DNA of 64,000 nucleotides from NCBI GenBank assembly GCA_934477125.1, contig CAKSOL010000002.1, positions 124,001-188,000 on the forward strand, read 5' to 3'. A program made the position numbers and the translations under genes. Source of the DNA: an uncultured Eubacteriales bacterium. Its GTDB lineage: Bacteria > Bacillota > Clostridia > Oscillospirales > Acutalibacteraceae. Below the pieces are notes generated by a model that was given only the letters and a program-made list of their open reading frames with translations, had not been told where the DNA came from and searched no databases. Shown here piece by piece: positions 17,778-25,435 of the stretch; positions within the stretch are counted from its first letter, which is position 1; each line of letters opens with the position of its first letter.

Positions 17778-18216
17778 GAGTTTATACGAACAAAAAACAA
17801 AAAATTTAGAATAAAAACTGTGAAAAATGCGTTAGAAATTTTGCTCGGAACGGCAAAATTTTATACTCCTAAATCCGCAGTCCGTAAAATTACCGTTTTA
17901 CATAACATTATATTCATTTTATATTTCGACATATAATTATTCTACTTATTAACTGGGTTATCCACCGAAAATACCCTCCAAATATGCCGATTTTCCAAAT
18001 TTTAGTGGTAATATCGGTGGAAATCCCGGTGGATAAGTTGAATAACAAAACAGGTTGTCCGGGTTTACATAACAAAAAATTTTGCATTAAAAATGCTATT
18101 AAAACGCACATTTTTGCATAAACCCCGCAAAGCCGGCAGCTTTATGAATACCCGACCTTTCGGAACTGTTATAACCGAGCCGGAAAACTGCGCCGGCCCG
18201 GTTATCGGATATGTTA
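17778..18216. other. AT-rich intergenic stretch with inverted DnaA-box-like sites
   Basis: I find no credible gene here. TTATCCACC at 17958-17966 and its reverse complement GGTGGATAA at 18028-18036 differ from the DnaA box TTATCCACA at one base. Between them lie CCACCGA (17963-17969) and TCGGTGG (18014-18020), also inverted. TTTACATAACA occurs twice in direct orientation (17897-17907, 18064-18074). The hairpin at 18168-18206 (ATAACCG-GCCGG against CCGGC-CGGTTAT) probably ends the minus-strand operon upstream of it. Confidence 0.55.
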
Positions 18217-18597
18217 TTACATCATAATATAAGCCAGCGCAAGCATCAGCTTTTTATCTGCATTATCGTTCCAGAGCAGCAGCAGCAAACCGAGAATAAG
18301 AGGCAGGTCGGGCTCGGTACGCAGCTTTTCAAGAAAGGCAAAATCGGCTATGCCGGCAGAGTGTGGCGTCGGCACTGACGGCTCGGATTTCACCGGCGGA
18401 GTATCGGTATTCTGATTGTGCGTGTGCGAAGCGGCAGAGGACGGCGCGGCAGGCGAATTGCGCGGCATCCTGATAAACGGCGGCGTCGGGGGCATAGAAT
18501 GAGGATTTTGAGCAGGAGGAGCTGCGTGAGCGCTCATTTCCCTCATTCTTTCGACAGCGCGCTGCTGCTGTTGTAAAAACTCGTTATTTTCAGGCAT
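18217..18597 (-). CDS. Small proline-rich protein with hydrophobic C-terminus, unknown function
   Basis: 126 residues, not recognised. The first third is Q/M-rich (FLQQQQRAVERMREM), the middle is low-complexity Pro/Ser/His, and the C-terminal 45 residues carry a leucine run (LPLILGLLLLLWND) ending in LMLALAYIMM. The C-terminus could be a single membrane or membrane-associated helix. AGGAG lies 6 nt before the ATG. It is last of three co-directional small genes (18955-19209, 18606-18962, this one) with spacing of -8 and 8 bp, so they are one operon and probably one function. Confidence 0.7.
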   Translation of the reverse strand: MPENNEFLQQQQRAVERMREMSAHAAPPAQNPHSMPPTPPFIRMPRNSPAAPSSAASHTHNQNTDTPPVKSEPSVPTPHSAGIADFAFLEKLRTEPDLPLILGLLLLLWNDNADKKLMLALAYIMM

Positions 18598-18605
18598 AAT
18601 GACTC

Positions 18606-18962
18606 CTATAACAATTTTTCGAGCAAACCGCTTTCCTTCAGCAGCGGCAGAATATCGAGTATGCGCAATATTTTAATTGCACGGTCGGCCCGCTTTTGGC
18701 GCTCGGCGCTCAAATGCGGACGCAGCGCCGTTATAAGGGCGGTTCTGTTATCCTGCGCCGGAGTTTTAAGCATTGAAAGCATCTGAACTATGCCGCCGAG
18801 CTCGCCTATATCCGGCAACGGCGGTGTAACGCTCGGCGGAGGTGATGCGGCAGGCTGCGGGTCAGCGGAGGAACCCAAAAGCCCCTCCGCCATCTTCCGG
18901 AACTGTTCCATACTTGCCGGGTCGTTTAAAATGCCGGCAAGCTTTTCGCTTAGGTTATCCAT
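18606..18962 (-). CDS. Small helical protein, unknown function
   Basis: 118 residues, not recognised. The N-terminal 30 residues (LSEKLAGILNDPASMEQFRK) and the C-terminal 60 residues (MLKTPAQDNRTALITALRPH onward, then RILDILPLLKESGLLEKL) are predicted helical. They are joined by a Pro/Ser-rich linker. The N-terminus echoes the upstream neighbour's SDPGALAKLMSDPKMREI (residue, DP, x, x, hydrophobic pattern), so the two may be related. It overlaps that neighbour by 8 bp, which suggests translational coupling. Confidence 0.7.
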   Translation of the reverse strand: MDNLSEKLAGILNDPASMEQFRKMAEGLLGSSADPQPAASPPPSVTPPLPDIGELGGIVQMLSMLKTPAQDNRTALITALRPHLSAERQKRADRAIKILRILDILPLLKESGLLEKLL

Positions 18963-19209
18963 TTTTTGTCCCGCCGGAAACTTGATTTATAATTTCGCGC
19001 ATCTTGGGGTCGCTCATAAGCTTCGCCAAAGCTCCCGGATCACTGATAAGCCTTGTCAGGCGCTGTCTGTCCTCAGCATTCAGCGAGCTCATAAGCTTTG
19101 AGGTATCCCCGGCAGCAGCGGCGTTTAATGCGCTCTTGTCTATCTTGCCTCCGGACACCCGCATAATATGCTCGGCAAGCTTTGATTTGTCGATAGAACG
19201 ATTATTCAT
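18955..19209 (-). CDS. Small helical protein, unknown function
   Basis: 84 residues, first gene of the three-gene unit. All-helical, with SKLAEHIMRVSGGKIDKSAL near the start and an ISDPGALAKLMSDPKMREII stretch near the end. No recognised domain and no membrane segment. GGAGGG lies 8 nt before the ATG. The divergent phosphodiesterase gene starts 63 bp away, so both promoters share this short gap. Confidence 0.7.
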   Translation of the reverse strand: MNNRSIDKSKLAEHIMRVSGGKIDKSALNAAAAGDTSKLMSSLNAEDRQRLTRLISDPGALAKLMSDPKMREIINQVSGGTKNG

Positions 19210-19272
19210 TGAAATTCCCTCCGTTTTCAGTATAATATATGTTATGATATAAATAATTATGAGGTGAAGAAA

Positions 19273-19755
19273 GTGCGTATTTTAATAATATCCGATTCCC
19301 ACCGCCGCACCTATACGGTTGAAAGGATTATCCGTGCGCATCCGGAATGTAAAGAAATATATTTTTTGGGCGATATACTTTCGGATATCGAAAAACAGGA
19401 GGAGCATTTCCCCGACAGAATATTTCATAAGGTTTCGGGCAACTGCGATTTCGGCTCTCTGCTGCCTTCGTCCGCTGTTGAGCAGTGCGGAGGGATAAAT
19501 GTTTTTTATACTCACGGTCATACCCTCGGAGTTAAATACGGCACCGACAGACTTCTTGCGGCGGCAGGGGAGCGCGGATGCAAATTGGCGCTTTTCGGTC
19601 ATACCCATATTCCTCTGTGCGAATACCGCGGCGGAATATATATTGTAAATCCCGGCTCCTGCTCGTCCTCGCGGAGCGGACCGGAAACATATGCGGTTGC
19701 GGATATCGGTACGGGCGGCATACTTCCGGCTGTGTTGAGAGTGGATATGCTTTGA
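19273..19755 (+). CDS. YfcE/MJ0936-family metallophosphodiesterase
   Basis: A 160-residue calcineurin-like phosphoesterase. It has the complete metal-binding set: ISDSH at the N-terminus, FLGD near 36, GNCD near 60, THGH near 80 and FGHTH near 107-111, then NPGSCSSSR. Family members hydrolyse phosphodiesters in vitro and their substrates are usually unknown. GTG 19273 was chosen because GAGGTG ends 6 nt before it; the GTG at 19264 lies inside that ribosome site. Confidence 0.9.
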   Translation: MRILIISDSHRRTYTVERIIRAHPECKEIYFLGDILSDIEKQEEHFPDRIFHKVSGNCDFGSLLPSSAVEQCGGINVFYTHGHTLGVKYGTDRLLAAAGERGCKLALFGHTHIPLCEYRGGIYIVNPGSCSSSRSGPETYAVADIGTGGILPAVLRVDML

Positions 19756-19821
19756 TAAAGCAGCCGGAGACGCTCCGGGCAGCCCTGTTCAGTATCACTT
19801 TAATCAAGCGTAACATTTAAT

Positions 19822-19863
19822 TTACAAATTCCCGTAAAATTTGTAATAAAGAACGCGTATAAT
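19822..19863 (+). promoter_or_regulatory. htrA promoter with palindrome over the -35 region
   Basis: A perfect -10 TATAAT lies at 19858-19863 but no -35 hexamer is at 16-18 nt. Instead TTACAAATT (19822-19830) and AATTTGTAA (19838-19846) form a perfect 9-bp inverted repeat ending 11 nt before the -10. This arrangement suits an activator-dependent or repressed stress promoter. The cognate regulator is not in the window. Confidence 0.6.
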
Positions 19864-19935
19864 AATCGCAAAGCAAAGGGGAAAGCTGAACGCAACAGCC
19901 TGTCAAATCTCCTTTAAACGGAAAGGATGAATGTT

Positions 19936-21195
19936 ATGAATGAATATAATAACTCTTACGGCTCTGACAATCAGAACGATTTAAATTCCGGAACATTCGG
20001 AACAGGTGCGAATAATTATTATAATCAGGGTGTATATTACGGCGCGCCGAAGCGCCCTAAAAGAAACGGAAAGGGAACAGCGAGGGTTGTTGTTGCATCA
20101 CTGCTTGCCGCAGTTATAGGCGCGGTCGGCGGCGGAGTAAGCACGGCAATGCTTCTGAACCGTAATACTTCGACCGTCCAAAGCGGTAACGGCAGCTCAA
20201 AGCTCAACACATCAAATGTCAACATAAACGTTGATGAAAGCGTCGGCTCGGTTGCTCAGGCAGTAGCGGAGAAATGCGTTAACAGCGTTGTCGGAATCAG
20301 AACAACAACCTCGTCTCAGAACTTTTTCTTCGGCGAAAGCGAGAGCGAAGGCGGTTCTGGTTCGGGAGTCGTTTATTCCGAGGACGGCTATATTATAACA
20401 AACTACCACGTTATTTCAAGTGTTGTTGAAAGCAGCGGAAAATCGAGAATAGACGTATATATCGGAAGTGCCGATACAGAGCCTTATGAGGCGTCTGTTG
20501 TAGGATACAGCATTTCAGCCGACCTCGCTGTGTTAAAAATTGATGCAAAGAATCTGACTCCTATTGAGCTTGGCAATTCTGACGACCTGAAGGTCGGACA
20601 GTACGCCGTAACAATAGGCGCACCCGGCGGTCTTGAATTTATGGGCAGCGTTACCTACGGTATTATAAGCGGACTTAACCGCGTAGTGTCATCGGATTCC
20701 GAGGTCAAGCTTATTCAGACGGATGCCGCAATAAACCCCGGAAACTCCGGCGGCGCGCTGCTTGATACCAACGGCAGACTTATAGGTATAAACAGCTCCA
20801 AGATAGTATCGACAGAGTATGAGGGAATGGGATTTTCTATTCCTGTCAATACGGTTATAGAAAAATGCCGCAGCATTATCGAACGTCAGAATGAACCTGA
20901 GTCTTATGTGGGAATAACTCTTTCAAAAAGATATACGGAAAGTATTCTGAAGTATTACGGATATCCCGCCGGTGCGGTTGTGCAGAGTGTTGACGATAAC
21001 AGTCCTGCAAAATCAGCCGGTATCAGCCGCGGAGATATAATAACCGCATTCGGAGATAAGGAAATAACCTCTTATTCCCAGCTTGAGGAGCTGATACGCG
21101 AAAGCACGCCCGGCAGCAAGGTGACAGTTAAGGTTTACCGCTCCGGAAAGACGTATACCGCAGAATTGACCATAGGCTCAAATAACAGTAAATAA
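19936..21195 (+). CDS. htrA: Membrane-anchored HtrA/DegP-type serine protease with PDZ domain
   Basis: A cell-surface quality-control protease. The 419 residues comprise a low-complexity Asn/Tyr/Gly cytoplasmic N-terminus, one membrane segment (VVVASLLAAVIGAVGGGVST, about 48-67) and a trypsin-like domain with catalytic His in TNYHVIS (about 158), Asp in SADLAVLKI (about 196) and Ser in GNSGGALL (about 271). A C-terminal PDZ runs from about 325 to 415 (GAVVQSVDDNSPAKSAGI). The start at ATG 19936 leaves 9 nt to AAAGG; the ATG at 19927 abuts that site and is less likely. Regulation: see the palindrome at 19822-19846. Confidence 0.94.
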   Translation: MNEYNNSYGSDNQNDLNSGTFGTGANNYYNQGVYYGAPKRPKRNGKGTARVVVASLLAAVIGAVGGGVSTAMLLNRNTSTVQSGNGSSKLNTSNVNINVDESVGSVAQAVAEKCVNSVVGIRTTTSSQNFFFGESESEGGSGSGVVYSEDGYIITNYHVISSVVESSGKSRIDVYIGSADTEPYEASVVGYSISADLAVLKIDAKNLTPIELGNSDDLKVGQYAVTIGAPGGLEFMGSVTYGIISGLNRVVSSDSEVKLIQTDAAINPGNSGGALLDTNGRLIGINSSKIVSTEYEGMGFSIPVNTVIEKCRSIIERQNEPESYVGITLSKRYTESILKYYGYPAGAVVQSVDDNSPAKSAGISRGDIITAFGDKEITSYSQLEELIRESTPGSKVTVKVYRSGKTYTAELTIGSNNSK

Positions 21196-21204
21196 TAAAT
21201 TAAA

Positions 21205-21241
21205 ATCGCCCCGAATTATTGAGAATATAATTCGGGGCGAT
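21205..21241. terminator. Bidirectional terminator after htrA
   Basis: A perfect 15-bp inverted repeat, ATCGCCCCGAATTAT against ATAATTCGGGGCGAT, loop TGAGAAT, with A-rich sequence on the left and TATAAT-rich sequence on the right. It serves htrA and the convergent fusion gene. Confidence 0.9.
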
Positions 21242-21249
21242 TATAATAA

Positions 21250-22185
21250 TTATATGTCTATGTTTCTGAATTTTCCGGTTTTGCAAACTATGCTGCGCAG
21301 ATGGCTGCACTTGATTCCGAGCAGACGTTCCATTTCGTCTGCGGCGTTTTTATAGGCTGAGCCTGTGTGATGCACCAATATGCAGTCGGCTTCCCTGATT
21401 TTTCCGGCGGCCTGCCTGCAAAAGGCTCTGACCGGCGGAGCGAGAGAAAACACCCATATCGGCGAACAGATTGTTATATGCTCATAGGCTGAAAGGTCGG
21501 TGTTTATAGGCTCAATCGGCATATCCCATTTGTGCATACCGTATCTTCCGCACCACCAAAAGCCGATTGTGCCGTCGGTTTTTTCGGTGGATTTTATTTC
21601 ATAAACCGCCGCTCCGGTTCGGTTCGCCTCGTCATACGCCAGTTTTCTGACATATCCCATACGCGAAAAGAAAACGACAAGCCGGCTCGGATTTTTCCCG
21701 ATATCGGGATAATCGGAAATGTCCGCTCTAAAGCTTTCCTGCTTCATAAAAATAAGTGCGGCATAGCCTGTTGCCGCCTGACACAGCCCGAAAATAAAAT
21801 ATATCGTTGACATAAAGTTCGGCGGAAACATATAGAACTGAATACAAATCCAGAGCATAAGGGTTATTCCGAAAATGCCGCCGAGAATAACGCCGCTTTT
21901 TTTGTTTGCAAAAAGCAAGCCTGCCGCCGTAAGATTGGTAATTCCGTTGACAATAAGCAGCGCGATACCGGAAAAGGTTAAATCTCTAAATAAGATATCG
22001 GAAAACGGGAGAACCTGAAAATAGGGGAGCATGGCGTCCATTCCCATAGACCTCCCCGTAGGGTCAATCAGCATCATAAGCGAACCGCCGACTGCGCCGA
22101 TACCTATAAAAAGCGTCCAGAAAATCAGAAAACGCCTTGCGTTCCTGTATCTTGATTTTTGAAATTTATTCTTACTTTTCTGCAT
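21250..22185 (-). CDS. Four-helix membrane domain fused to a flavodoxin-like domain
   Basis: 311 residues. The first ~145 contain four membrane segments (FLIFWTLFIGIGAVGGSLMM; IALLIVNGITNLTAAGLLF; GVILGGIFGITLMLWICI; TIYFIFGLCQAATGYAALIF). From about 165 the protein is flavodoxin-like: RLVVFFSRMGYVRKLA matches the phosphate-binding loop position of FMN flavodoxins and ITICSPIWVFSLAPPVRAF the second FMN loop. A membrane electron-transfer or quinone/flavin reductase role is possible but not shown. ATG 22185 follows GGTGG by 7 nt; the TTG two codons earlier is less likely. Monocistronic. Confidence 0.75.
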   Translation of the reverse strand: MQKSKNKFQKSRYRNARRFLIFWTLFIGIGAVGGSLMMLIDPTGRSMGMDAMLPYFQVLPFSDILFRDLTFSGIALLIVNGITNLTAAGLLFANKKSGVILGGIFGITLMLWICIQFYMFPPNFMSTIYFIFGLCQAATGYAALIFMKQESFRADISDYPDIGKNPSRLVVFFSRMGYVRKLAYDEANRTGAAVYEIKSTEKTDGTIGFWWCGRYGMHKWDMPIEPINTDLSAYEHITICSPIWVFSLAPPVRAFCRQAAGKIREADCILVHHTGSAYKNAADEMERLLGIKCSHLRSIVCKTGKFRNIDI

Positions 22186-22274
22186 TAACAAGCCACCTTT
22201 ACCGTATTTTTATTATACATACGCCAATGAATATGTCAAGCCTTGCAAATCTTAATTTTACTTAATACTGGGAC

Positions 22275-22303
22275 TTGTAGAAACAGCTGTTATGTGGTAA
22301 AAT
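22275..22303 (+). promoter_or_regulatory. Promoter of the phosphatase-ruvX-HD operon
   Basis: TTGTAG (22275-22280), 17-nt spacer, TAAAAT (22298-22303); predicted start near 22310, about 22 nt before the first ATG. Confidence 0.6.
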
Positions 22304-22331
22304 ATGAGTATAACAGAAATGAGGAATGGAA

Positions 22332-23000
22332 ATGACAAAGCTTTATCTTATCAGGCATTGCGAAGCTCTCGGAAACGCAAAGAGACTTTTTCAGGGCTCA
22401 ACCGATCTTGATATCAGCGAAATGGGAGCAAAACAGTTAGAGTATTTAAAAGAGAGGTTCAGCGAAATTCCTCTTGACTGTGTGTATACAAGCCCGCTTA
22501 TAAGGGCAAGAAAAACTGCTGAGGCGGTAGCATACGGAAAGAATATAGAGGTCAGGGAGTGTGCCGGACTTAAAGAAATAGACGGCGGGGTTGTCGAGGG
22601 CAAGCCGTTTCAGGAAACCTTTGCCGCTATGCCTGAGCTTGCCGAGCAATGGAATAATCATCCTCAGGATTTTGCGCCTGAGGGCGGCGAGCCTATGAGA
22701 CATGCTTATGAACGCGTATGGGAAGCGGTTATGCAGATTGTCAGCGAAAATAAGGGTAAAAATATTGCCGCCGCAACACACGGCGGACTGCTGCGCTGCC
22801 TTATATGCCGCCTGCAAACCGGTTCTATCGAAAATCTTGCCTCCATACCCTGGAGCGAAAATACATCCGTTGCGCTTATTGAATTTGACGATGAGCTTAA
22901 TCCGGATTTAAAGTATTTTAATGACCACAGTCACGTTCCCGATGAATATATGCCGAAAAGAAACCGTCTTTCGGACTTTATGCAGAGGGCAGGAAAATGA
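22332..23000 (+). CDS. Histidine phosphatase (phosphoglycerate mutase-like) family protein
   Basis: A 222-residue branch-1 histidine phosphatase. LIRHCEALGN at residues 6-15 holds the catalytic His, with Cys in place of the usual Gly of the RHG triad. A SPLIRARKTAEA-type block follows near 58, and THGGLLRCL near 149 carries the second histidine. Such enzymes include cofactor-dependent mutases, cobalamin phosphatases and broad phosphatases; its substrate cannot be assigned. ATG 22332 has GAGG 7 nt upstream and is preferred over the ATG two codons earlier. ruvX begins in its stop (ATGA). Confidence 0.88.
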   Translation: MTKLYLIRHCEALGNAKRLFQGSTDLDISEMGAKQLEYLKERFSEIPLDCVYTSPLIRARKTAEAVAYGKNIEVRECAGLKEIDGGVVEGKPFQETFAAMPELAEQWNNHPQDFAPEGGEPMRHAYERVWEAVMQIVSENKGKNIAAATHGGLLRCLICRLQTGSIENLASIPWSENTSVALIEFDDELNPDLKYFNDHSHVPDEYMPKRNRLSDFMQRAGK

Positions 23001-23455
23001 TTATAATGTCGGTCGATTTGGGCAAAGCTCGGACAGGCATTGCCGTCTGCGACGGCGGCGAGCGCTTTGCGTTTCCGAGGGGAGTCATTACCGAATATAA
23101 CGAAACAAGGCTTGCCGAAAAGGTTGCCGCTGCTGCTGAGGAAAACCGCGCGGAGCTTATTGTTGCGGGACTTCCGAAAAATATGGACGGCAGTTCGGGC
23201 TCCAGAGCGGAAGAATGCAGAAAACAGGCGGCGCTCATAGGTGAAATAAGCGGTATACCGGTTGTTATGTGGGATGAGAGATGTACAACTCAGGCAGCAT
23301 ATACCGTTCTTAACGTCTCGGCAACATACGGAAAAAAGCGTAAACAGTCGGTTGACGCCGTTGCGGCGGTAATGATTTTGGAGAGCTATATGGCTTTCAG
23401 GGAGCATAACCCGCAGGAAAAAATAAATCCGGTCGGCAGCGATAGGGGAGAGTAA
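22997..23455 (+). CDS. ruvX: Putative pre-16S rRNA nuclease / Holliday junction resolvase-like protein YqgF
   Basis: The 152-residue RNase H-fold protein has the three acidic positions expected of YqgF: SVDLGKARTGIA with Asp near 7, WDERCTT near 93 and SVDAVAAVMIL near 118. Homologues trim the 5' end of 16S rRNA. It overlaps the phosphatase gene by 4 bp and ends 1 bp before the HD hydrolase gene. Confidence 0.92.
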   Translation: MIIMSVDLGKARTGIAVCDGGERFAFPRGVITEYNETRLAEKVAAAAEENRAELIVAGLPKNMDGSSGSRAEECRKQAALIGEISGIPVVMWDERCTTQAAYTVLNVSATYGKKRKQSVDAVAAVMILESYMAFREHNPQEKINPVGSDRGE

Positions 23456-23456
23456 T

Positions 23457-24116
23457 ATGCTGACATATGATGAAATAAGAAGGAATATCGAAATCAACGC
23501 TTATATTTCTGCGGCTGACCGTTCTCTTGCCGCGCTTGGCTTTACCGAGCACAGCTTTGCACATGTGGGTCGTGTTGCCGATGCCGCGGCGTATATTCTT
23601 GAAATACTTGACTGCTCGGAATACGAAATTGAGCTTGTTAAAATAGCCGCACATCTTCACGATATAGGAAATCTTGTAAACCGTATCGCCCATTCCCAGA
23701 GCGGTGCGCTTATGGCGTTCAGAATTTTGGGCGAGCTGGGAATGAACGCGGAGGATCTTGCAACGGTTGTTGCTGCAATAGGAAATCACGATGAGGGTAC
23801 CGGCGTTCCGGTTGACCGGCTTTCAGCAGCGCTCATTCTTGCCGATAAGTCCGATGTTCGCCGCAGCCGCGTCAGAAACAGGGATAAAAGCTCTTTTGAT
23901 ATTCACGACCGGGTTAATTATTCGGTTTATGATTCCGCGCTTAAAATCAGTGAGGATAAAACGGTTATAACGCTTTCGCTTTCGGTTGATACCGAATATA
24001 GCAGCGTTATGGATTTTTTTGAAATTTTTATGCAGCGTATGCAGCTGTGCCGCAAGGCTGCGGAGAAATTAGGACTCAGGTTTAAGCTTATAATAAACGA
24101 ACAGCAGCTTATTTAG
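23457..24116 (+). CDS. HD-domain phosphohydrolase
   Basis: A 219-residue metal-dependent phosphohydrolase domain. His in the early HVGRVA block, the HD pair in AAHLHDIGNL near 69-78, NHDEGTG near 115 and an Asp in ILADKSDVRR near 130 are the expected metal ligands. Substrate unknown; members cleave nucleotides, (p)ppGpp or cyclic nucleotides. AGGGGAG lies 6 nt before ATG 23457. Confidence 0.85.
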   Translation: MLTYDEIRRNIEINAYISAADRSLAALGFTEHSFAHVGRVADAAAYILEILDCSEYEIELVKIAAHLHDIGNLVNRIAHSQSGALMAFRILGELGMNAEDLATVVAAIGNHDEGTGVPVDRLSAALILADKSDVRRSRVRNRDKSSFDIHDRVNYSVYDSALKISEDKTVITLSLSVDTEYSSVMDFFEIFMQRMQLCRKAAEKLGLRFKLIINEQQLI

Positions 24117-24192
24117 ACTGACGAGAGCCGAAACCGTTACGGGTTCGGATTTGTCGGCTTTGCTTAAGCAAGGCATTTGTCAATACATAAAA

Positions 24193-24220
24193 AATAAAAG
24201 CCGCATATGCGGCTTTTATT
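24193..24220. terminator. Bidirectional terminator between HD gene and tRNA-Lys
   Basis: A 28-bp self-complementary palindrome, AATAAAAGCCGCAT then ATGCGGCTTTTATT, with T-rich sequence on both outgoing sides. It ends the HD-hydrolase operon and, on the other strand, the tRNA transcript 4 bp after its CCA. Confidence 0.9.
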
Positions 24221-24226
24221 TTTTGG

Positions 24227-24299
24227 TGACCCATCGGGGAATCGAACCCCGGACACCTTGATTAAAAGTCAAGTGCTCTACCGGCTGAGCTAATGGATC
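24227..24299 (-). tRNA. tRNA-Lys (anticodon UUU)
   Basis: A complete 73-nt cloverleaf on the minus strand, followed by an encoded CCA (24226-24224). The acceptor stem GATCCAT pairs with ATGGGTC, with one G-U. The D arm is GCTCAGCCGGTAGAGC. The anticodon arm CTTGA-CTTTTAA-TCAAG has anticodon TTT, and the T arm is CCGGG-GTTCGAA-TCCCCG-like. Confidence 0.97.
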
Positions 24300-24347
24300 A
24301 GATATTAAGCTTTTGAAAATCCGCTGTTTTAAACAGGCGACTTTAGT

Positions 24348-24376
24348 ATTATATCAATTTGCCGCTCAAATGTCAA
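24348..24376 (-). promoter_or_regulatory. Consensus sigma-A promoter of tRNA-Lys
   Basis: On the minus strand TTGACA (24376-24371), exactly 17 nt, TATAAT (24353-24348). Both hexamers match consensus, as expected for a stable-RNA promoter; the start is near 24341, about 42 nt before the tRNA. Confidence 0.92.
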
Positions 24377-24617
24377 GAAAAAACTGAATAAGTTTTAAAA
24401 AATTCGGCTGTCAGCGTATTTTTGCGATAAAACGCCAAAAAGAAAAGCCTTGCAGCAAACAAAAAATAAAGAAAAATGACTTTTCCCGTCAAAAGGGTAT
24501 TACCGTGACCTGACGCCTTATCAGCTCCGCCCGGCTTTATTTTCCCGTTTTAAAATCCGAAAGTGGGCATATACGGGCGGAGACTGAACATTTAACCTTA
24601 TATCAAAAAATGAGATA
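24377..24617. other. Intergenic stretch between tRNA-Lys promoter and proC
   Basis: I see no gene. The only structure is CCGCCCG (24527-24533) against CGGGCGG (24574-24580), a 7-bp stem around a 40-nt loop downstream of proC on the minus strand, which is a weak candidate for the end of the proBAC transcript. Confidence 0.4.
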
Positions 24618-25421
24618 TCAGCCTAATGCTTTTGTTTTCTTGTATGCCTCAATAACAGCGTTTATGGCAGCGGAGCGGAAGCCCTTATCCTCAAGCGTGC
24701 GAACGCCCTCTATGGTGCTTCCTGCCGGACTGCATACGGCGTCCTTGAGCTGACCGGGATGCTTTCCTGTTGAAAGAACCATCTGAGCGCTCCCGACAAC
24801 GGTTTTTGCCGCATATTCAAGCGCTTTTTGCCGCGACAGCCCGCAGGCAACTCCGCCGTCTGCCAACGCCTCAATAAACAGATAAACGAATGCCGGACCG
24901 CAGCCGGAGAGGGCGGAGCCGGCGTCAATCAGACGCTCATCCAGCTCATCCAAAGCTCCGGCGGCGCTCAATGCGCTGCATAAATTTTTAAAGTCTGAAT
25001 CCTTTACCTTTGAATTGCGTGTGCAGAGTATCATACCCTCTCCGATTGCCGCCGGAGTATTGGGCATAATCCGCATAACCGGGTAATCTCCTCCGGCAAG
25101 CTCGGCTATTTTCCGGCAGCTTATTCCTGCCGCCATGGTAACGAGAACAAACGGTTTTGTTCTTGCTGCAAGACAGGGAGCGATGCTGCCGAGCAGGTCA
25201 GCCGCCATCTGCGGCTTAACGCCGATGAAAATGTAATCGCAATGCTCTGAAATACGAATATTGTCCGAAGCTGCGCAGCCAAGCTCAGCCGCGCGCATTT
25301 CAGCGTTTTTCGGGTTTTTGCAGGAAATCATAACATTTTTGCCGCCGACCGAGCGAACAACCGCCTGAGCCAATGCTCCGCCCATATTGCCGGCTCCGAT
25401 AAAACCGTATGAATAATTCAT
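24618..25421 (-). CDS. proC: Pyrroline-5-carboxylate reductase
   Basis: Last step of proline synthesis: pyrroline-5-carboxylate to proline with NAD(P)H. The 267 residues show the Rossmann start GFIGAGNMGGALA, the MPNTPAAIGEGM block near 120 and the C-terminal family signature SALSGCGPAFVYLFIEAL followed by KDAVCSPAGSTIEGVRTLE. AAAGGAG precedes the ATG by 8 nt. It lies 14 bp after proA on the same strand, completing a proB-proA-proC operon. Confidence 0.97.
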   Translation of the reverse strand: MNYSYGFIGAGNMGGALAQAVVRSVGGKNVMISCKNPKNAEMRAAELGCAASDNIRISEHCDYIFIGVKPQMAADLLGSIAPCLAARTKPFVLVTMAAGISCRKIAELAGGDYPVMRIMPNTPAAIGEGMILCTRNSKVKDSDFKNLCSALSAAGALDELDERLIDAGSALSGCGPAFVYLFIEALADGGVACGLSRQKALEYAAKTVVGSAQMVLSTGKHPGQLKDAVCSPAGSTIEGVRTLEDKGFRSAAINAVIEAYKKTKALG

Positions 25422-25435
25422 TATTATAGCTCCTT

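Noticed and set aside
17958..18036. Chromosomal origin oriC
   Set aside because: Only two imperfect DnaA-box-like sites, no dnaA, dnaN or other origin genes beside them.
17914..18111. 65-codon minus-strand frame in the AT-rich gap
   Set aside because: Low-complexity hydrophobic translation, no ribosome site; the DNA repeats better explain the stretch.
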